From: Halieaceae bacterium MED-G27
Lineage (GTDB): Bacteria > Pseudomonadota > Gammaproteobacteria > Pseudomonadales > Halieaceae
Direction: 5' to 3'
NCBI GenBank assembly: GCA_002456975.1
Contig: NTKA01000002.1
Coordinates: 48,918-112,917, forward strand
DNA: 64,000 nucleotides
Numbering within the stretch: the first letter of the stretch is position 1; every line of letters starts with the position of its first letter. The position numbers were made by a program, and so were the translations under genes. Of the stretch, positions 8,837 through 17,822 are shown one piece after another. The notes beneath the pieces are model-generated. The model did not search any database, was not told the origin of the DNA, and saw only the letters and a program-made list of their open reading frames with translations.

Positions 8837-10540
8837 CTAATTCTCGTAAGCTTCGCCGGCAAAGACGGTACCTACAACGGTAATCGACTTAATATCCTTC
8901 ACAGGAACCGTCATTGGATCGGCCGCGAGCACGGTAAAGTCGGCCATTTTTCCAGCGCGGATTGACCCGAGCTCATCCTCGAGACCCAGCACCCAGGCAG
9001 CATCGATTGTAATCGCGCGAAGCGCGGCTTCTCGACTAAGCGCTTCGCTCTCACCCCAAGTAGTCCCAGAGATTGTCTCTCTTGACGTTGCCGTCCACAT
9101 CAGTGTCAGCGGTGATAGCGGTGCCATGGGGCTATCGGAGTGCAGTGCAACGGGGACTCCCTTTTCTTCTAGTGACCCCAATCGAACCATTTGCGGCGCC
9201 CGATCGGGCCCCAGCCAGGGGCCGCTGTACATCTCGGACAAAATGTAATGATAGTAGGGGTTTGCCGATACCGTTGCCCCAAGGGCTGCCAGTTTGCGAT
9301 TTTGATCTTCAGTGCTGTAGGCGAAATGCTCGAGCGTCATCCGGTGGTCTGCTTTTGGATTGCGGGCCAGTAATGTCTCCAGAATGTCGATGAACCGAGC
9401 GGTGGCGGCATCGCCATTACTATGAGCATGAAGCTGAAAACCCGCATCCCAGAAGGTATTGGCGAACGCTTGTGTGGTGTCCTTGTCGAGCATCCACACA
9501 CCATGGTGTCCATCGAGATAACCGGGCGGGCCCATTTGTGAAAGCCCGGAAAAAATAGCGCCGTCGAGCATTAGCTTGAAGTGATTGCCAACCGAGACTC
9601 GATCGGTGTTGCTTGACTGCCAGCCGCGGATTTGCTGAAGGGCTTGTTCTGGGGTTAGGCCTCGAGCAACAAAGTCCAAAATAATAGGCGTCAAAATGAT
9701 TCGGCTCGGTACCGGACTTGCCTCTGCTGCCATGCGGATAGACATGATTTCTTGCTCGGGATTGCCGAAGATGCCGGTCCCCATATCCGCCGCTGTGGTG
9801 ACACCTGACTCTTGCATCATCGCCAAGAAATTCGCCATACCACCCATGAAACGATCAGGAGCGAATAAAAAACCGAGTTTTGGTACCACCGCCTTGAGTC
9901 CGCCCTCGTAAAAATGCCCTCGCTGCCAGTCAGCGCCTTCACCAATGGCACTAGCCATGGCTTCGGTAACACCGAGTGTTTCCCAGGCGGCATCATTGCC
10001 AATCAATTCGTGAAAGGACCGATGCCACAGCATGACAGGGGTATCGCTAAACCAGTCATTCAGAGTGTCTCGCCAGATCTCGCCATGCCACAGCGGGTGA
10101 TAGCCCCACGTAATGAAGGGAATCGATGAGGGTTTGTAGTTTGCTACCAGACGTGTCAATTCACGTTGGTAGTCTGCAGGCGTCGTAGCGCCCGGGAACT
10201 CGCCGGTAGGTAGCGACCAATCGTCGGGAGCCAAGAACGGAAATTGCGTCAGTACCGCCGGTAATGAGGGGTGCACGTGAGGGTCGATAAAGCCGGGCAG
10301 GATAATATCTGCATCAAACCGACGATCGATGCGAGCGTCGCGGTCTTCAATTAGCGGTGCTAGCGAATCGAGTGTGCCGACAGCTACTACGCGCCCATCC
10401 TCTACTGCCACCGCGCTCGCCAAGGGGAGCGCGGGCTCCATGGTGCGAATGGTTTTGGCTGTATAGACGACGGTATCTGCCAACACGGCCATCGGCAGTA
10501 GTGAAAAGGCTATCAGGAGTTTGATGGCAATCGATGTCAT
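8837..10540 (-). CDS. exported amidohydrolase, YtcJ-like
   Basis: Metal-dependent amidohydrolase of 567 residues with an N-terminal signal peptide (cleavage after VLA-D, about residue 21), so it is predicted to act in the periplasm. The first HxH metal motif is in IDPHVHPS (about residues 86-93). Later histidines occur in LHAHSNGD and LEHFAY, and a final metal aspartate in ALHSDSP. This set is typical of the YtcJ branch of amidohydrolases. It lies 67 bases downstream of the M48 protease gene on the same strand and may be transcribed by readthrough. Substrate unknown. Confidence 0.9.
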   Translation of the reverse strand: MTSIAIKLLIAFSLLPMAVLADTVVYTAKTIRTMEPALPLASAVAVEDGRVVAVGTLDSLAPLIEDRDARIDRRFDADIILPGFIDPHVHPSLPAVLTQFPFLAPDDWSLPTGEFPGATTPADYQRELTRLVANYKPSSIPFITWGYHPLWHGEIWRDTLNDWFSDTPVMLWHRSFHELIGNDAAWETLGVTEAMASAIGEGADWQRGHFYEGGLKAVVPKLGFLFAPDRFMGGMANFLAMMQESGVTTAADMGTGIFGNPEQEIMSIRMAAEASPVPSRIILTPIILDFVARGLTPEQALQQIRGWQSSNTDRVSVGNHFKLMLDGAIFSGLSQMGPPGYLDGHHGVWMLDKDTTQAFANTFWDAGFQLHAHSNGDAATARFIDILETLLARNPKADHRMTLEHFAYSTEDQNRKLAALGATVSANPYYHYILSEMYSGPWLGPDRAPQMVRLGSLEEKGVPVALHSDSPMAPLSPLTLMWTATSRETISGTTWGESEALSREAALRAITIDAAWVLGLEDELGSIRAGKMADFTVLAADPMTVPVKDIKSITVVGTVFAGEAYEN

Positions 10541-10607
10541 GTCAGACCCTCACTGCTGAAGACGACATAATGACATGGATGCGGGGGTGTGCGATCACAC
10601 TAGCGGG

Positions 10608-12023
10608 CTATTCTAGGACCTTGATCCAGTCGCCTGTTCGGGGCTCTCCGTTGGGGTAATAGCCGTTGATTAACCGCAGTTGATTTTCGGCATCGGGGAC
10701 TCTTATCCCCGCGCTCAGCGAGCTGAAGGTAGCACCGCGGGGTACCTGAACATAGGTTAGTGCGTTACTTTCACCGCGCTTCTTCTCGCGTGGAAACAGT
10801 GGGCGAAAGCTGGTGATGATGGTTTTTAGTCCGATGTCGGCTGTGGCAAAGTCACTTGACGCACCTTCGAAAAGATAGCGATAGCGATGATCAACGACGC
10901 CCATACGTTTTTGCGTAGCGCCGGCGCTAGCAATTCCTGTGGCGCCGACCAGCCCTTGGTTTTCAGTGGCTTCGAGCTCGCCTAGATCGCCAGAGACTGT
11001 GGCTGAGAGCGTCTCCTCGGGACTCTGCTCAGGATCGACCTTAGTAATTCGAATAGTCATCGTATCCCGACCATCGGGCGACGAGGCGACGATTGAATTA
11101 GCAGTCGCGCTGACGTCCCAGTTTTCTGGGTGCTCGAACGTAAAATCGAGTTTGTTGTGGTAGTACCGCAACGGGTCGCCCTGCGCTTCAGCGCTCGCAC
11201 CAACCACCAAGCCTTCGGTTTCACGGCGGTAGCGACCGGGGATTTCAGGGTTTTCGGGTAAGTCTTCGCTGGCCAGATCCCCTGCAGCTTTAATGACGGT
11301 CTGCAGGCGCAGATCATTTCGGGGGTGCGAGGCATACAAGCCGTGATAGGTTCCAGTAGGTTTGCCGCTCGCTTTTGCGACGGCGCGGCGATAGCGCTCT
11401 TGATCCTTTAGTACTCCGATCACGGATAGCATTGAGTCGACATCGTAGCCGCTCTTATGCATGAATACGGCGCCTGCTCGGTCGGCTTCGAGCTCCATTT
11501 CACGCCCGAATCCAGAGATCACCTCGGCCCCATACATACTGGTCGCATCATATAAGTCACCCGATCCGGTCAGAATATAGGCCGACACCGCCGCGGCTTG
11601 TGTGGTCATGCTCTGTGTCTTGCGTCGACGGTGGTGATGTTCGGTGATGTGTCCGATCTCGTGTGCGATAACCCCCGCAAGCTCAGCTTCAGATTCTAAG
11701 TAGGCCAGCAGTCCACGGTTGATGTAGATCATGCCTCCGGGCAAAGCGAATGCATTGATATCGGGCGAGTCGAGTATCGTGAAAGTGAATTCAGCATCGG
11801 GCATGCTCGAATTCGCCACCAATCGATCGGCAATTTCATTAACGTAAGCTGCTAGTTCGGGATCGTCGTAAATTCCGACGTTGTCTATGAGCTTCTCGTG
11901 CTCATCGGCGGCATCGCTTGGCAGATTGACGGCGCGCCCGCCGACCGTAACTGTAGATGTGCTACCACATCCGGCGATGAGAGCAAGCAGCGTGACTACG
12001 ATTAAGGAGCGCAGCATCGTCAC
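10608..12023 (-). CDS. M48 family metalloprotease lipoprotein (last gene of the Ton/VWA block)
   Basis: Zinc protease anchored as a lipoprotein: lipobox ALIAGC near residue 19, with the M48 site HEIGH at about residues 121-125 and the third ligand in ELEADRAG about 60 residues later. Relatives include BepA/YfgC, which handle misfolded outer-membrane proteins, but the long C-terminal half (about residues 270-471) lacks an obvious TPR domain. It begins with GTG overlapping the upstream lipoprotein stop (GTGA); an ATG two codons in is also possible. It closes the 13-gene block and may process or quality-control its envelope components. Confidence 0.9.
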   Translation of the reverse strand: MTMLRSLIVVTLLALIAGCGSTSTVTVGGRAVNLPSDAADEHEKLIDNVGIYDDPELAAYVNEIADRLVANSSMPDAEFTFTILDSPDINAFALPGGMIYINRGLLAYLESEAELAGVIAHEIGHITEHHHRRRKTQSMTTQAAAVSAYILTGSGDLYDATSMYGAEVISGFGREMELEADRAGAVFMHKSGYDVDSMLSVIGVLKDQERYRRAVAKASGKPTGTYHGLYASHPRNDLRLQTVIKAAGDLASEDLPENPEIPGRYRRETEGLVVGASAEAQGDPLRYYHNKLDFTFEHPENWDVSATANSIVASSPDGRDTMTIRITKVDPEQSPEETLSATVSGDLGELEATENQGLVGATGIASAGATQKRMGVVDHRYRYLFEGASSDFATADIGLKTIITSFRPLFPREKKRGESNALTYVQVPRGATFSSLSAGIRVPDAENQLRLINGYYPNGEPRTGDWIKVLE

Positions 12024-12673
12024 TGACCTGCCGATAAATATTCCAGCAATTGCTGACCCAAGCTTTGGCAGGCGGTGTCTTGCACCGGCGCGATCAGCGG
12101 TATTGGTACGACAACAGCGGGCATGTAGCTCTGACCACTTGTAGAGGCACTCATCCGGCCAACTTCAGCGTTGTTAATAAAGTTCCAGATAGTGGCTTCG
12201 TAATCTGATTCGGTACCCCAGGTGCCAAAGCCGAAGCAGCCGCCGCCGGCAGGGCTGATGCCACAGGTCATGGTACCCGCACTGTTGGTGTCTTGGGTTC
12301 GGCCATCCACCCAGACCATGTAGTTTAGATTGAGGTCTACGATTTTATTGGCCACGGGCTCGATGGTCATGAGGCGATCGAGGCCCTCGATACCTAGCGG
12401 TGCTGTTCTTGGTTCAAACCACGGGTAGAGCGAGTCCACAAATTTGCGCTCGGGAATCACGGTAATCGATGAATTACCACGCGTGATGTGATCGCCAATG
12501 CAATCGATGAAATCTGGTTCTGTATCGTAATCAGGCGCATGGCGACGTCCCAGTATGACGACGGCCCCGTCACCGATACCGGCAGTTGGCGCATCAAATG
12601 TCATTTCGTCTACGTTAGCGGTCACGCAGCCGCAAAGAAATAAAATGGTGATTAGTGGGAGTGCAAAACGCAT
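12020..12673 (-). CDS. uncharacterised lipoprotein L of the Ton/VWA block
   Basis: A 217-residue protein I cannot assign to a family. A short hydrophobic N-terminus ends in FLCGC (lipobox, Cys16). The mature part has a Gly-rich stretch around residues 137-150 containing two cysteines. The start ATG shares one base with the stop of the upstream lipoprotein gene (TAATG), and its stop overlaps the protease GTG. The tight coupling argues that it is a structural or accessory envelope component of the block rather than an independent gene. Confidence 0.75.
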   Translation of the reverse strand: MRFALPLITILFLCGCVTANVDEMTFDAPTAGIGDGAVVILGRRHAPDYDTEPDFIDCIGDHITRGNSSITVIPERKFVDSLYPWFEPRTAPLGIEGLDRLMTIEPVANKIVDLNLNYMVWVDGRTQDTNSAGTMTCGISPAGGGCFGFGTWGTESDYEATIWNFINNAEVGRMSASTSGQSYMPAVVVPIPLIAPVQDTACQSLGQQLLEYLSAGQ

Positions 12674-13341
12674 TATTCACTCTCCATAGTAGTGGCCAAC
12701 CAGCTGTTAACCGAAGGCACCCGCCCAAAGCTGGTAATAAAGTTGGCGCCCGCATCCCTCAGCGCCATCACCGCAGCCAGGTTCACGGCATCAACATCGG
12801 ATTGCATAAATGCCGTGGGCGTCTTGCCATAGGCACTGAGGGTCCAGTCGGCAAAAGCCTGTATGTCGTCAGCAGCGATATCGAGACTTGCCTGCTCCAT
12901 CAGTACCTCTGGCTCTGCCAACTGCAAACGATATCGCATCCAGAGTTCGTAAACCTTGACGTTGGTGTACAGCGGAATCGCGTACTGGACATCGACAATG
13001 CTAGGTATAAATACGGCGTCGACTTGATAGTTGTTGAGGTCCTCGATGCTCTCAATGTAAACCACGTTATTGAAAGCGGCGGGCAGCAGCGTTGACCAAA
13101 ATTCCACTTGCGCTACTCCGGTGCTGACTCGCCAACTCGCTTCTCCTCGGGCACTGCCATCGTCTACTAACTCATGGTTCTTAAACGAATCGGTGTAGAG
13201 GACGCCTATCGTTAGCGGCAGCTGGGGAATGACGGGTTCAGGAAAACTGCCATCTACGACCACTTCCTTAGCTGCGCAACCAGACAAAATTAAGGACAGT
13301 AAGCCGAATAGCAGGCTCTTATAATTACGGACGATAGTCAT
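12673..13341 (-). CDS. uncharacterised lipoprotein K of the Ton/VWA block
   Basis: A 222-residue lipoprotein. From the ATG at 13341 it reads a basic N-terminus, a hydrophobic core and the lipobox LILSGC (about residue 21). An upstream in-frame start at 13365 would put eight extra residues ahead of the signal and is less likely. The mature domain begins with a strand-like PLTIGVLYT segment and resembles other solute- or partner-binding lipoproteins only loosely; I do not recognise the family. The start lies 17 bases inside the second VWA gene, indicating coupling. Confidence 0.75.
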   Translation of the reverse strand: MTIVRNYKSLLFGLLSLILSGCAAKEVVVDGSFPEPVIPQLPLTIGVLYTDSFKNHELVDDGSARGEASWRVSTGVAQVEFWSTLLPAAFNNVVYIESIEDLNNYQVDAVFIPSIVDVQYAIPLYTNVKVYELWMRYRLQLAEPEVLMEQASLDIAADDIQAFADWTLSAYGKTPTAFMQSDVDAVNLAAVMALRDAGANFITSFGRVPSVNSWLATTMESE

Positions 13342-14323
13342 TGAGTCCCACAAACGTTCCACCATTTCGATGAGTCAGTTCTCGCATCAGTGTAGCAAAC
13401 CGAATGCCCGTATCCTGCAACTCTGGTGGCCGTATGAACTGTACGGGAAAGCCCACGGCATGGATGCGAACCCGCCGCTCGCCGCTGGCTGCCTCGGCGT
13501 TTAAACGGTCAACCGTTAACACTACTTGCTCGATTGATCGTCCGGTAAATTCATCGCCGAACACGTAAATCGATATTTTTTTCTCTCGATCGTAAAACGA
13601 TTGCACTGCTTGAGTGATGCCCTCGACGGGTGACGAGTTCGAAAAAGCATTCCAGTTAGCGAGGTTGCGAAGAATCTGTTGTCGTCGCATTGGCGTATCG
13701 GGAATCCACTGCCCGGCGGTACGGCTGAATAGGTAGTTACCCATATCGTTCAGCACCTGAATCCCTTTCACGTTAGGGTATATATTCAGCGTCGCTTCCA
13801 TCTCTTGAAGCATTCGCTGCCAGGCATAAGAGAACATCGATCCCGATGTATCGATAATAAAAATAATGTACTCGCTGTCGACGGGGATTCCACCGATTAA
13901 CTGATTTTGTCGCTCGGCATCACGACCGAGTAGTCGTTCCTGTTCCTCGCTTAATTCTTGGCGTGCAATCGCTAGTTGCTCAGCGACAATGCTGTTGGCG
14001 TTGCGGGTGGTCTGCAGTGCATCAAAACGCGATTTTGATTGTGCGAGCGCACCCTGAAGGATGGCAATACGCTCATCGTAAGCTGAAATTTGTTCGCGTT
14101 TGGCGTCGAGATCGCGATTGAGGATGGTGGTTTCACCACGGATTTCGAACAATTGCTCGGTGAGTTCCGCGACTTTACCCTCGGCGATCACGGTTGATTC
14201 TTCAAGGACCTGCGGTTCTAACGTTTTGGTGATCATTAGCAATAAGATCACCGCACCAAAGCCGCAACAAATAACGTCCAGAAATGATAATGAGATTTCA
14301 GGCGTGGGTCGTCGCTTCGGCAT
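13325..14323 (-). CDS. VWA-domain protein with ExbD/TolR-like N-terminal anchor (second copy)
   Basis: A 332-residue bitopic membrane protein. N-terminal sequence: basic tail, then FLDVICCGFGAVILLLMIT as the single membrane segment (residues 14-32). The Phe-x-Asp followed by a hydrophobic stretch recalls the Asp-containing anchor of ExbD/TolR/MotB. A long charged coiled coil (about residues 38-140) leads to a von Willebrand A domain with the MIDAS start D158-T-S-G-S and a later GDE. The usual MIDAS Thr is replaced by a Ser-rich SNSSPVEG segment. The ATG at 14323 overlaps the upstream VWA stop (TAATG), making it preferable to the TTG at 14332. Confidence 0.85.
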   Translation of the reverse strand: MPKRRPTPEISLSFLDVICCGFGAVILLLMITKTLEPQVLEESTVIAEGKVAELTEQLFEIRGETTILNRDLDAKREQISAYDERIAILQGALAQSKSRFDALQTTRNANSIVAEQLAIARQELSEEQERLLGRDAERQNQLIGGIPVDSEYIIFIIDTSGSMFSYAWQRMLQEMEATLNIYPNVKGIQVLNDMGNYLFSRTAGQWIPDTPMRRQQILRNLANWNAFSNSSPVEGITQAVQSFYDREKKISIYVFGDEFTGRSIEQVVLTVDRLNAEAASGERRVRIHAVGFPVQFIRPPELQDTGIRFATLMRELTHRNGGTFVGLNDYRP

Positions 14324-15414
14324 TAGGGCCAATCCTTAGCAGGCGCCATGAAGCTACCGCCCGATTCTTGGGCAAGACGCCAAAACTCCGATGCTGCGGC
14401 GGGATCACCTTCCATAGGGGACAAAATAACATTGATTGGCGTATTGCCGGGCAAGGCCCGAATCGCCTCCCTGAAAAGATTTAAGCGCTGGGGACCCGAG
14501 ACGGTAGTCCGACGCGGCGCCTTGTCTCCCTGAGTTGGCAATCCATCAGTAATGATGAATATGTTGTCGGGTTTAGCACTAAACTCATCCAAACGTTTGA
14601 AGGCGTTCAGCAGCGAGGTGCCACCAGTGGGAAGGCGCTCGCGAATAGAATTACTCACACGCTCGATTTGAGCGCCGTCTGCTACCTCCAACCAGCGCCC
14701 GGCAGTTTCGGGCAAGGCATATTCGGCTTCGGTATTAAATGCGATAACTTGATATCTTGAACCCACCGGTAACTGCGCTGTCAGCCAATCGAGTGTGTCG
14801 AGCGCTTGATTCCATTTTCTAGCCTGACGTTGCCTGTCAGGAGACTGGTTTCTGAGTCTTATGATATTGACAACTTCGGGCGCGAGCATACTTGACGACA
14901 CATCGATAAGGATGGCAATTCGATTACCGCCGAGCTTTAGGCCTGTAAGGTATTGCCGATTACCTTCGCCTTGAAACTCGCGAGCGCTTTGGCCGCCATC
15001 GGCTTCAGCGGCCTCTTTCAGTTGTTGTATCTGCTCCTCAAGCGAATTGATCTCGGCTTTTAGCGCGTCTAGGTCGGTAGTCTCACTGACATCTGACTCC
15101 TCGAGTGATGCAATCATCGCCTCGAACCGGTCGAGCTCTTCGGTGACAACGCGCGCGCGACCCTGGGCTTCGACAATATCGAGATCAATGCTGTTTAGCG
15201 CGTTGCGCAGCCTTACCAAGCCTGCCTCGCCGTCCAGGATGTCCTCCTCCAGTAGGTCGACCTCAGCCAGCACCTCAGCATTAACCGATTCAATTTGAAC
15301 TTCGATGGAATGATCAATGATCAGGAAGACAAGAATCACCGCCCCAAAGCCACACGACATAATGTCCAGAAAGCTAAGATTAAAAGCAGTGGCTTGACGC
15401 TTACGTCTGACCAT
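14323..15414 (-). CDS. VWA-domain protein with ExbD/TolR-like N-terminal anchor (first copy)
   Basis: A 363-residue paralogue-like partner of the next gene. It has a basic N-terminus, an anchor FLDIMSCGFGAVILVFLII (residues 15-33), and a long acidic coiled coil (about 42-140). The C-terminal VWA domain has a complete MIDAS: D171-V-S-S-S, T266 in GGTS, D290 in ITDG. The anchor shares the FLDxxxCGFGAVIL pattern with the second copy. Placed directly downstream of an ExbB-like channel gene and an Hsp70-fold gene, it is inferred to be the ExbD-like subunit whose periplasmic domain has been replaced by a metal-dependent adhesion-type module. Confidence 0.87.
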   Translation of the reverse strand: MVRRKRQATAFNLSFLDIMSCGFGAVILVFLIIDHSIEVQIESVNAEVLAEVDLLEEDILDGEAGLVRLRNALNSIDLDIVEAQGRARVVTEELDRFEAMIASLEESDVSETTDLDALKAEINSLEEQIQQLKEAAEADGGQSAREFQGEGNRQYLTGLKLGGNRIAILIDVSSSMLAPEVVNIIRLRNQSPDRQRQARKWNQALDTLDWLTAQLPVGSRYQVIAFNTEAEYALPETAGRWLEVADGAQIERVSNSIRERLPTGGTSLLNAFKRLDEFSAKPDNIFIITDGLPTQGDKAPRRTTVSGPQRLNLFREAIRALPGNTPINVILSPMEGDPAAASEFWRLAQESGGSFMAPAKDWP

Positions 15415-15417
15415 TCG

Positions 15418-16689
15418 TTAATGCTCGAGATGGATCAGAGTCGCTTCCACACCGTCGTCCCTAAAGAGTCGACAGCCTGAGAACAGCCGATCGTAGGAGC
15501 CTCGTAGGGACAAAACTGTAATTCGATCGCGCATTGAGATTGCAATGACCGCACCATCGGCTAGTGGCGCCAGACCGAAACTTGAGGCCTCGTCGCTGGC
15601 GAGCGAGACCGCGCGATGACCGATCAGTAAATGGGTGGGTATATCGCTATCTAGCGGTGCTTCTGTTGGGGTTGCAACCGTCTCAGCATGGTCCGGATCT
15701 ATGGCTAGCTCCCCAACCACCGACGGTTCCGCAGCTGGTGTTCCCGATGTCGCGCTCGAGGCTAACGAAGCGATTCTGACCAAACCTTTCTGATCGTCCG
15801 GCAATTGTTGGACAATATCTTCAGCGGTTTTCGCAATAACGTCGCCAGAGACAGCTTCCCTGGTCGTTGTTACCCCTGGAATGGCCAGTAGCGGTTCGTC
15901 GAACCAGCGATCTTTTGTCGAGCTGACGCGATCGATTTCTGTCATCAACCGAAGACCCACAGGTGTGATGTCATCAAGACTGACGGTGAATTGGTATTGC
16001 CCCAGCGAGACCGTGTGCTTCGGGGATGATTGCAATGCTGCGAGTATATCGGGCACCGCATTCCACAATTCTTGCTCGCTGTCTGCACTGCGGCGAGGGT
16101 CAAACCTTGTTTGATCAACGCAACGATCAGCGCACCGCTCCAGGATTTGTTCATAACAATCGAGGAGCCCAAGGCCAGGTAGAGGCTTGGCCTCGGTGAC
16201 TGACCGGTCACCGTTTGACTCGATAACTTCGGTAATCAGCAACTGTCGCCACTGAGTTTCGATATGTACCGAGCGCTGGTCACCCGTGTGAGTCGCGATA
16301 AGACTGCGATCAATAACAGCGGAGATATCGATCGATAGGGACTGCAGTATGCCTAATAGCAGAGACAATTGGTCATCACTGACATTAGCGGGTGCGACAA
16401 TCACTAAATCATCACAGCCATCGCCTGCTTTCAGCAGCTCCTTGAGATGCGCATACACCAAGTCTGCGCTGTGTCTCGCAGTACCGAATGGCGGCGATAG
16501 TGGCTGAGTATTCAGCGAAATCCAAAAATCGCTCTTCGTCTCGAGCGGTTTTCGCCGCAACTCCGACACTGCACTGTGACCAAAGCGGTACTGCCGGCCA
16601 TCCCAAAAGGCCACACCATAAGACCGATTGAGTTCGGTGGCGGTCGCCATAAACAGTTGCGCATCGTTGATATCGAGAATGTTGATCAT
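15418..16689 (-). CDS. degenerate Hsp70/actin-fold (ASKHA-like) protein
   Basis: A 423-residue protein with no signal peptide, predicted cytoplasmic. Residues 24-40 (YGVAFWDGRQYRFGHSA) sit where the Hsp70 phosphate-1 loop would be. Residues 75-131 match the Hsp70 pattern closely in spacing: an ADLVYAHL helix, LVIVAPANVSDDQ (compare ITVPAYF-N-D-x-Q), then a helix leading to VIDRSLIA (compare INEPTAAA). The canonical D-L-G-G-G-T-F-D phosphate-2 motif is not recognisable, so ATP hydrolysis is doubtful. The Ser/Thr/Pro-rich part (about 300-350) looks like a linker. It overlaps the channel gene by ATGA. The fold assignment is my own by-eye inference. Confidence 0.65.
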   Translation of the reverse strand: MINILDINDAQLFMATATELNRSYGVAFWDGRQYRFGHSAVSELRRKPLETKSDFWISLNTQPLSPPFGTARHSADLVYAHLKELLKAGDGCDDLVIVAPANVSDDQLSLLLGILQSLSIDISAVIDRSLIATHTGDQRSVHIETQWRQLLITEVIESNGDRSVTEAKPLPGLGLLDCYEQILERCADRCVDQTRFDPRRSADSEQELWNAVPDILAALQSSPKHTVSLGQYQFTVSLDDITPVGLRLMTEIDRVSSTKDRWFDEPLLAIPGVTTTREAVSGDVIAKTAEDIVQQLPDDQKGLVRIASLASSATSGTPAAEPSVVGELAIDPDHAETVATPTEAPLDSDIPTHLLIGHRAVSLASDEASSFGLAPLADGAVIAISMRDRITVLSLRGSYDRLFSGCRLFRDDGVEATLIHLEH

Positions 16690-17489
16690 GGTTTAGGCGC
16701 CGCTAAGTGCCGGATTAGCTTCCGATCAATATGCCGTTGTGTTGTAAGAACGAGACGTTCCTGTGAGAGCTGCAATTGATGTAGAGCAAACATGATGATG
16801 ATCGATAAAACGAGTGCAACAAACGTACTATTAAAGGCCACGCCGAGCGATACGGTGACACCCGAGATGTCGCCTTCCACTGCTTTATACGCCTGCCCTA
16901 ATGCGTCTCCGATACCTCGCACGGTACCGATAAAGCCAATCGATGGGATCGCCCATGAAATATATCTGACCATCGAAAGCTCTGAGTCGAGACGATCGGC
17001 CTCGATATCGCATTGCTCTTTGACAGCTTCGGACACCGCTGGAATATTTGCAGTGGTTGAAAAGCGGTTCAGCGCATTCAACAGTGCCCGCGGAAGCAGA
17101 TAGTCCTGCTCATGATCGGGGAGGGCTTCGACGGTACGTGAGTAGGTTCGCGCGTCTTGCGGTAATAATGTACTTCCCTCTGCTAGCTCGATTAAGCTTC
17201 GATTGAGCATCTCGCTCTCAGCACGCGTTTTCCATGCCTTCAAACCCATGATGGCAAGCGCCCAAATCATGAGGATAAAACAGGCTTCCTGCTCAAAGTC
17301 TCTGATGACAACAAAGAGTGATCGCTCGGGGACAAAAGCCTCTCCCGCTGCTTGGAGCGCCGCTTGAGCAGCCAGTTGCGCGTCAGCTGCGGGCCGGATT
17401 AACCCCACATAAAAGGCATGAACCACGATGACAGCGGCAAGTAGGGCAACTACTTGAAACATAAACTCGGATGGCAGACGGGATTTCAT
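16686..17489 (-). CDS. MotA/TolQ/ExbB-type proton channel family protein
   Basis: A 267-residue inner-membrane protein with hydrophobic segments at about 11-30, 70-84, 174-192 and 215-237. The last two contain the MotA_ExbB family signature region (PSIGFIGTVRGIG, residues 182-194, then GVTVSLGVAFNSTFVAL). This family forms pentameric ion-conducting stators that work with ExbD/TolR/MotB-type partners. Here the likely partners are the two downstream proteins with FLDxxxCGFGA anchors. The ATG lies 12 bases after the stop of the small acidic protein gene. Confidence 0.9.
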   Translation of the reverse strand: MKSRLPSEFMFQVVALLAAVIVVHAFYVGLIRPAADAQLAAQAALQAAGEAFVPERSLFVVIRDFEQEACFILMIWALAIMGLKAWKTRAESEMLNRSLIELAEGSTLLPQDARTYSRTVEALPDHEQDYLLPRALLNALNRFSTTANIPAVSEAVKEQCDIEADRLDSELSMVRYISWAIPSIGFIGTVRGIGDALGQAYKAVEGDISGVTVSLGVAFNSTFVALVLSIIIMFALHQLQLSQERLVLTTQRHIDRKLIRHLAAPKP

Positions 17490-17501
17490 GATGGGTGGTC
17501 T

Positions 17502-17822
17502 CTAAATATCAACTGGAAATGAGATCGAGCGATCTTCAGATACTCGCTCGCTAGGTCGGTAGTCATCCCCTTGCACGAGCAAATCGGGTTCGGATTTGGG
17601 GGGGTCGGTTGGCGCAGTGGCGGCTTGCTCAAGATCTGTGGAGTCGCCTGAGGCATTGGGCTCTGAGTTCGCTTCCGAATCGATCGCTGTATCGGAAGGC
17701 TCGGTAGTCCCCGGAGATTCACTGGGAGTAGATGGGGGCTCGGGTTCCACCTGTGCCAGAGCAGTCGCTCCAAAAATTATGCTCGATACCAAAAGACAGG
17801 CGAATAGTTTGTTATTCCGCAT
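17502..17822 (-). CDS. small acidic exported protein of the Ton/VWA block
   Basis: About 106 residues. From the ATG at 17822 it has a clean signal peptide ending ATALAQ (about residue 24). The mature chain is almost entirely Ser, Thr, Pro, Glu and Asp, hence probably disordered, with a final charged segment (YRPSERVSEDRS). A longer reading from 17849 would add nine residues before the signal. It overlaps the end of the PEGA-FGE gene by 11 bases. No family is recognised; it could be a flexible periplasmic tether or adaptor. Confidence 0.6.
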   Translation of the reverse strand: MRNNKLFACLLVSSIIFGATALAQVEPEPPSTPSESPGTTEPSDTAIDSEANSEPNASGDSTDLEQAATAPTDPPKSEPDLLVQGDDYRPSERVSEDRSISFPVDI

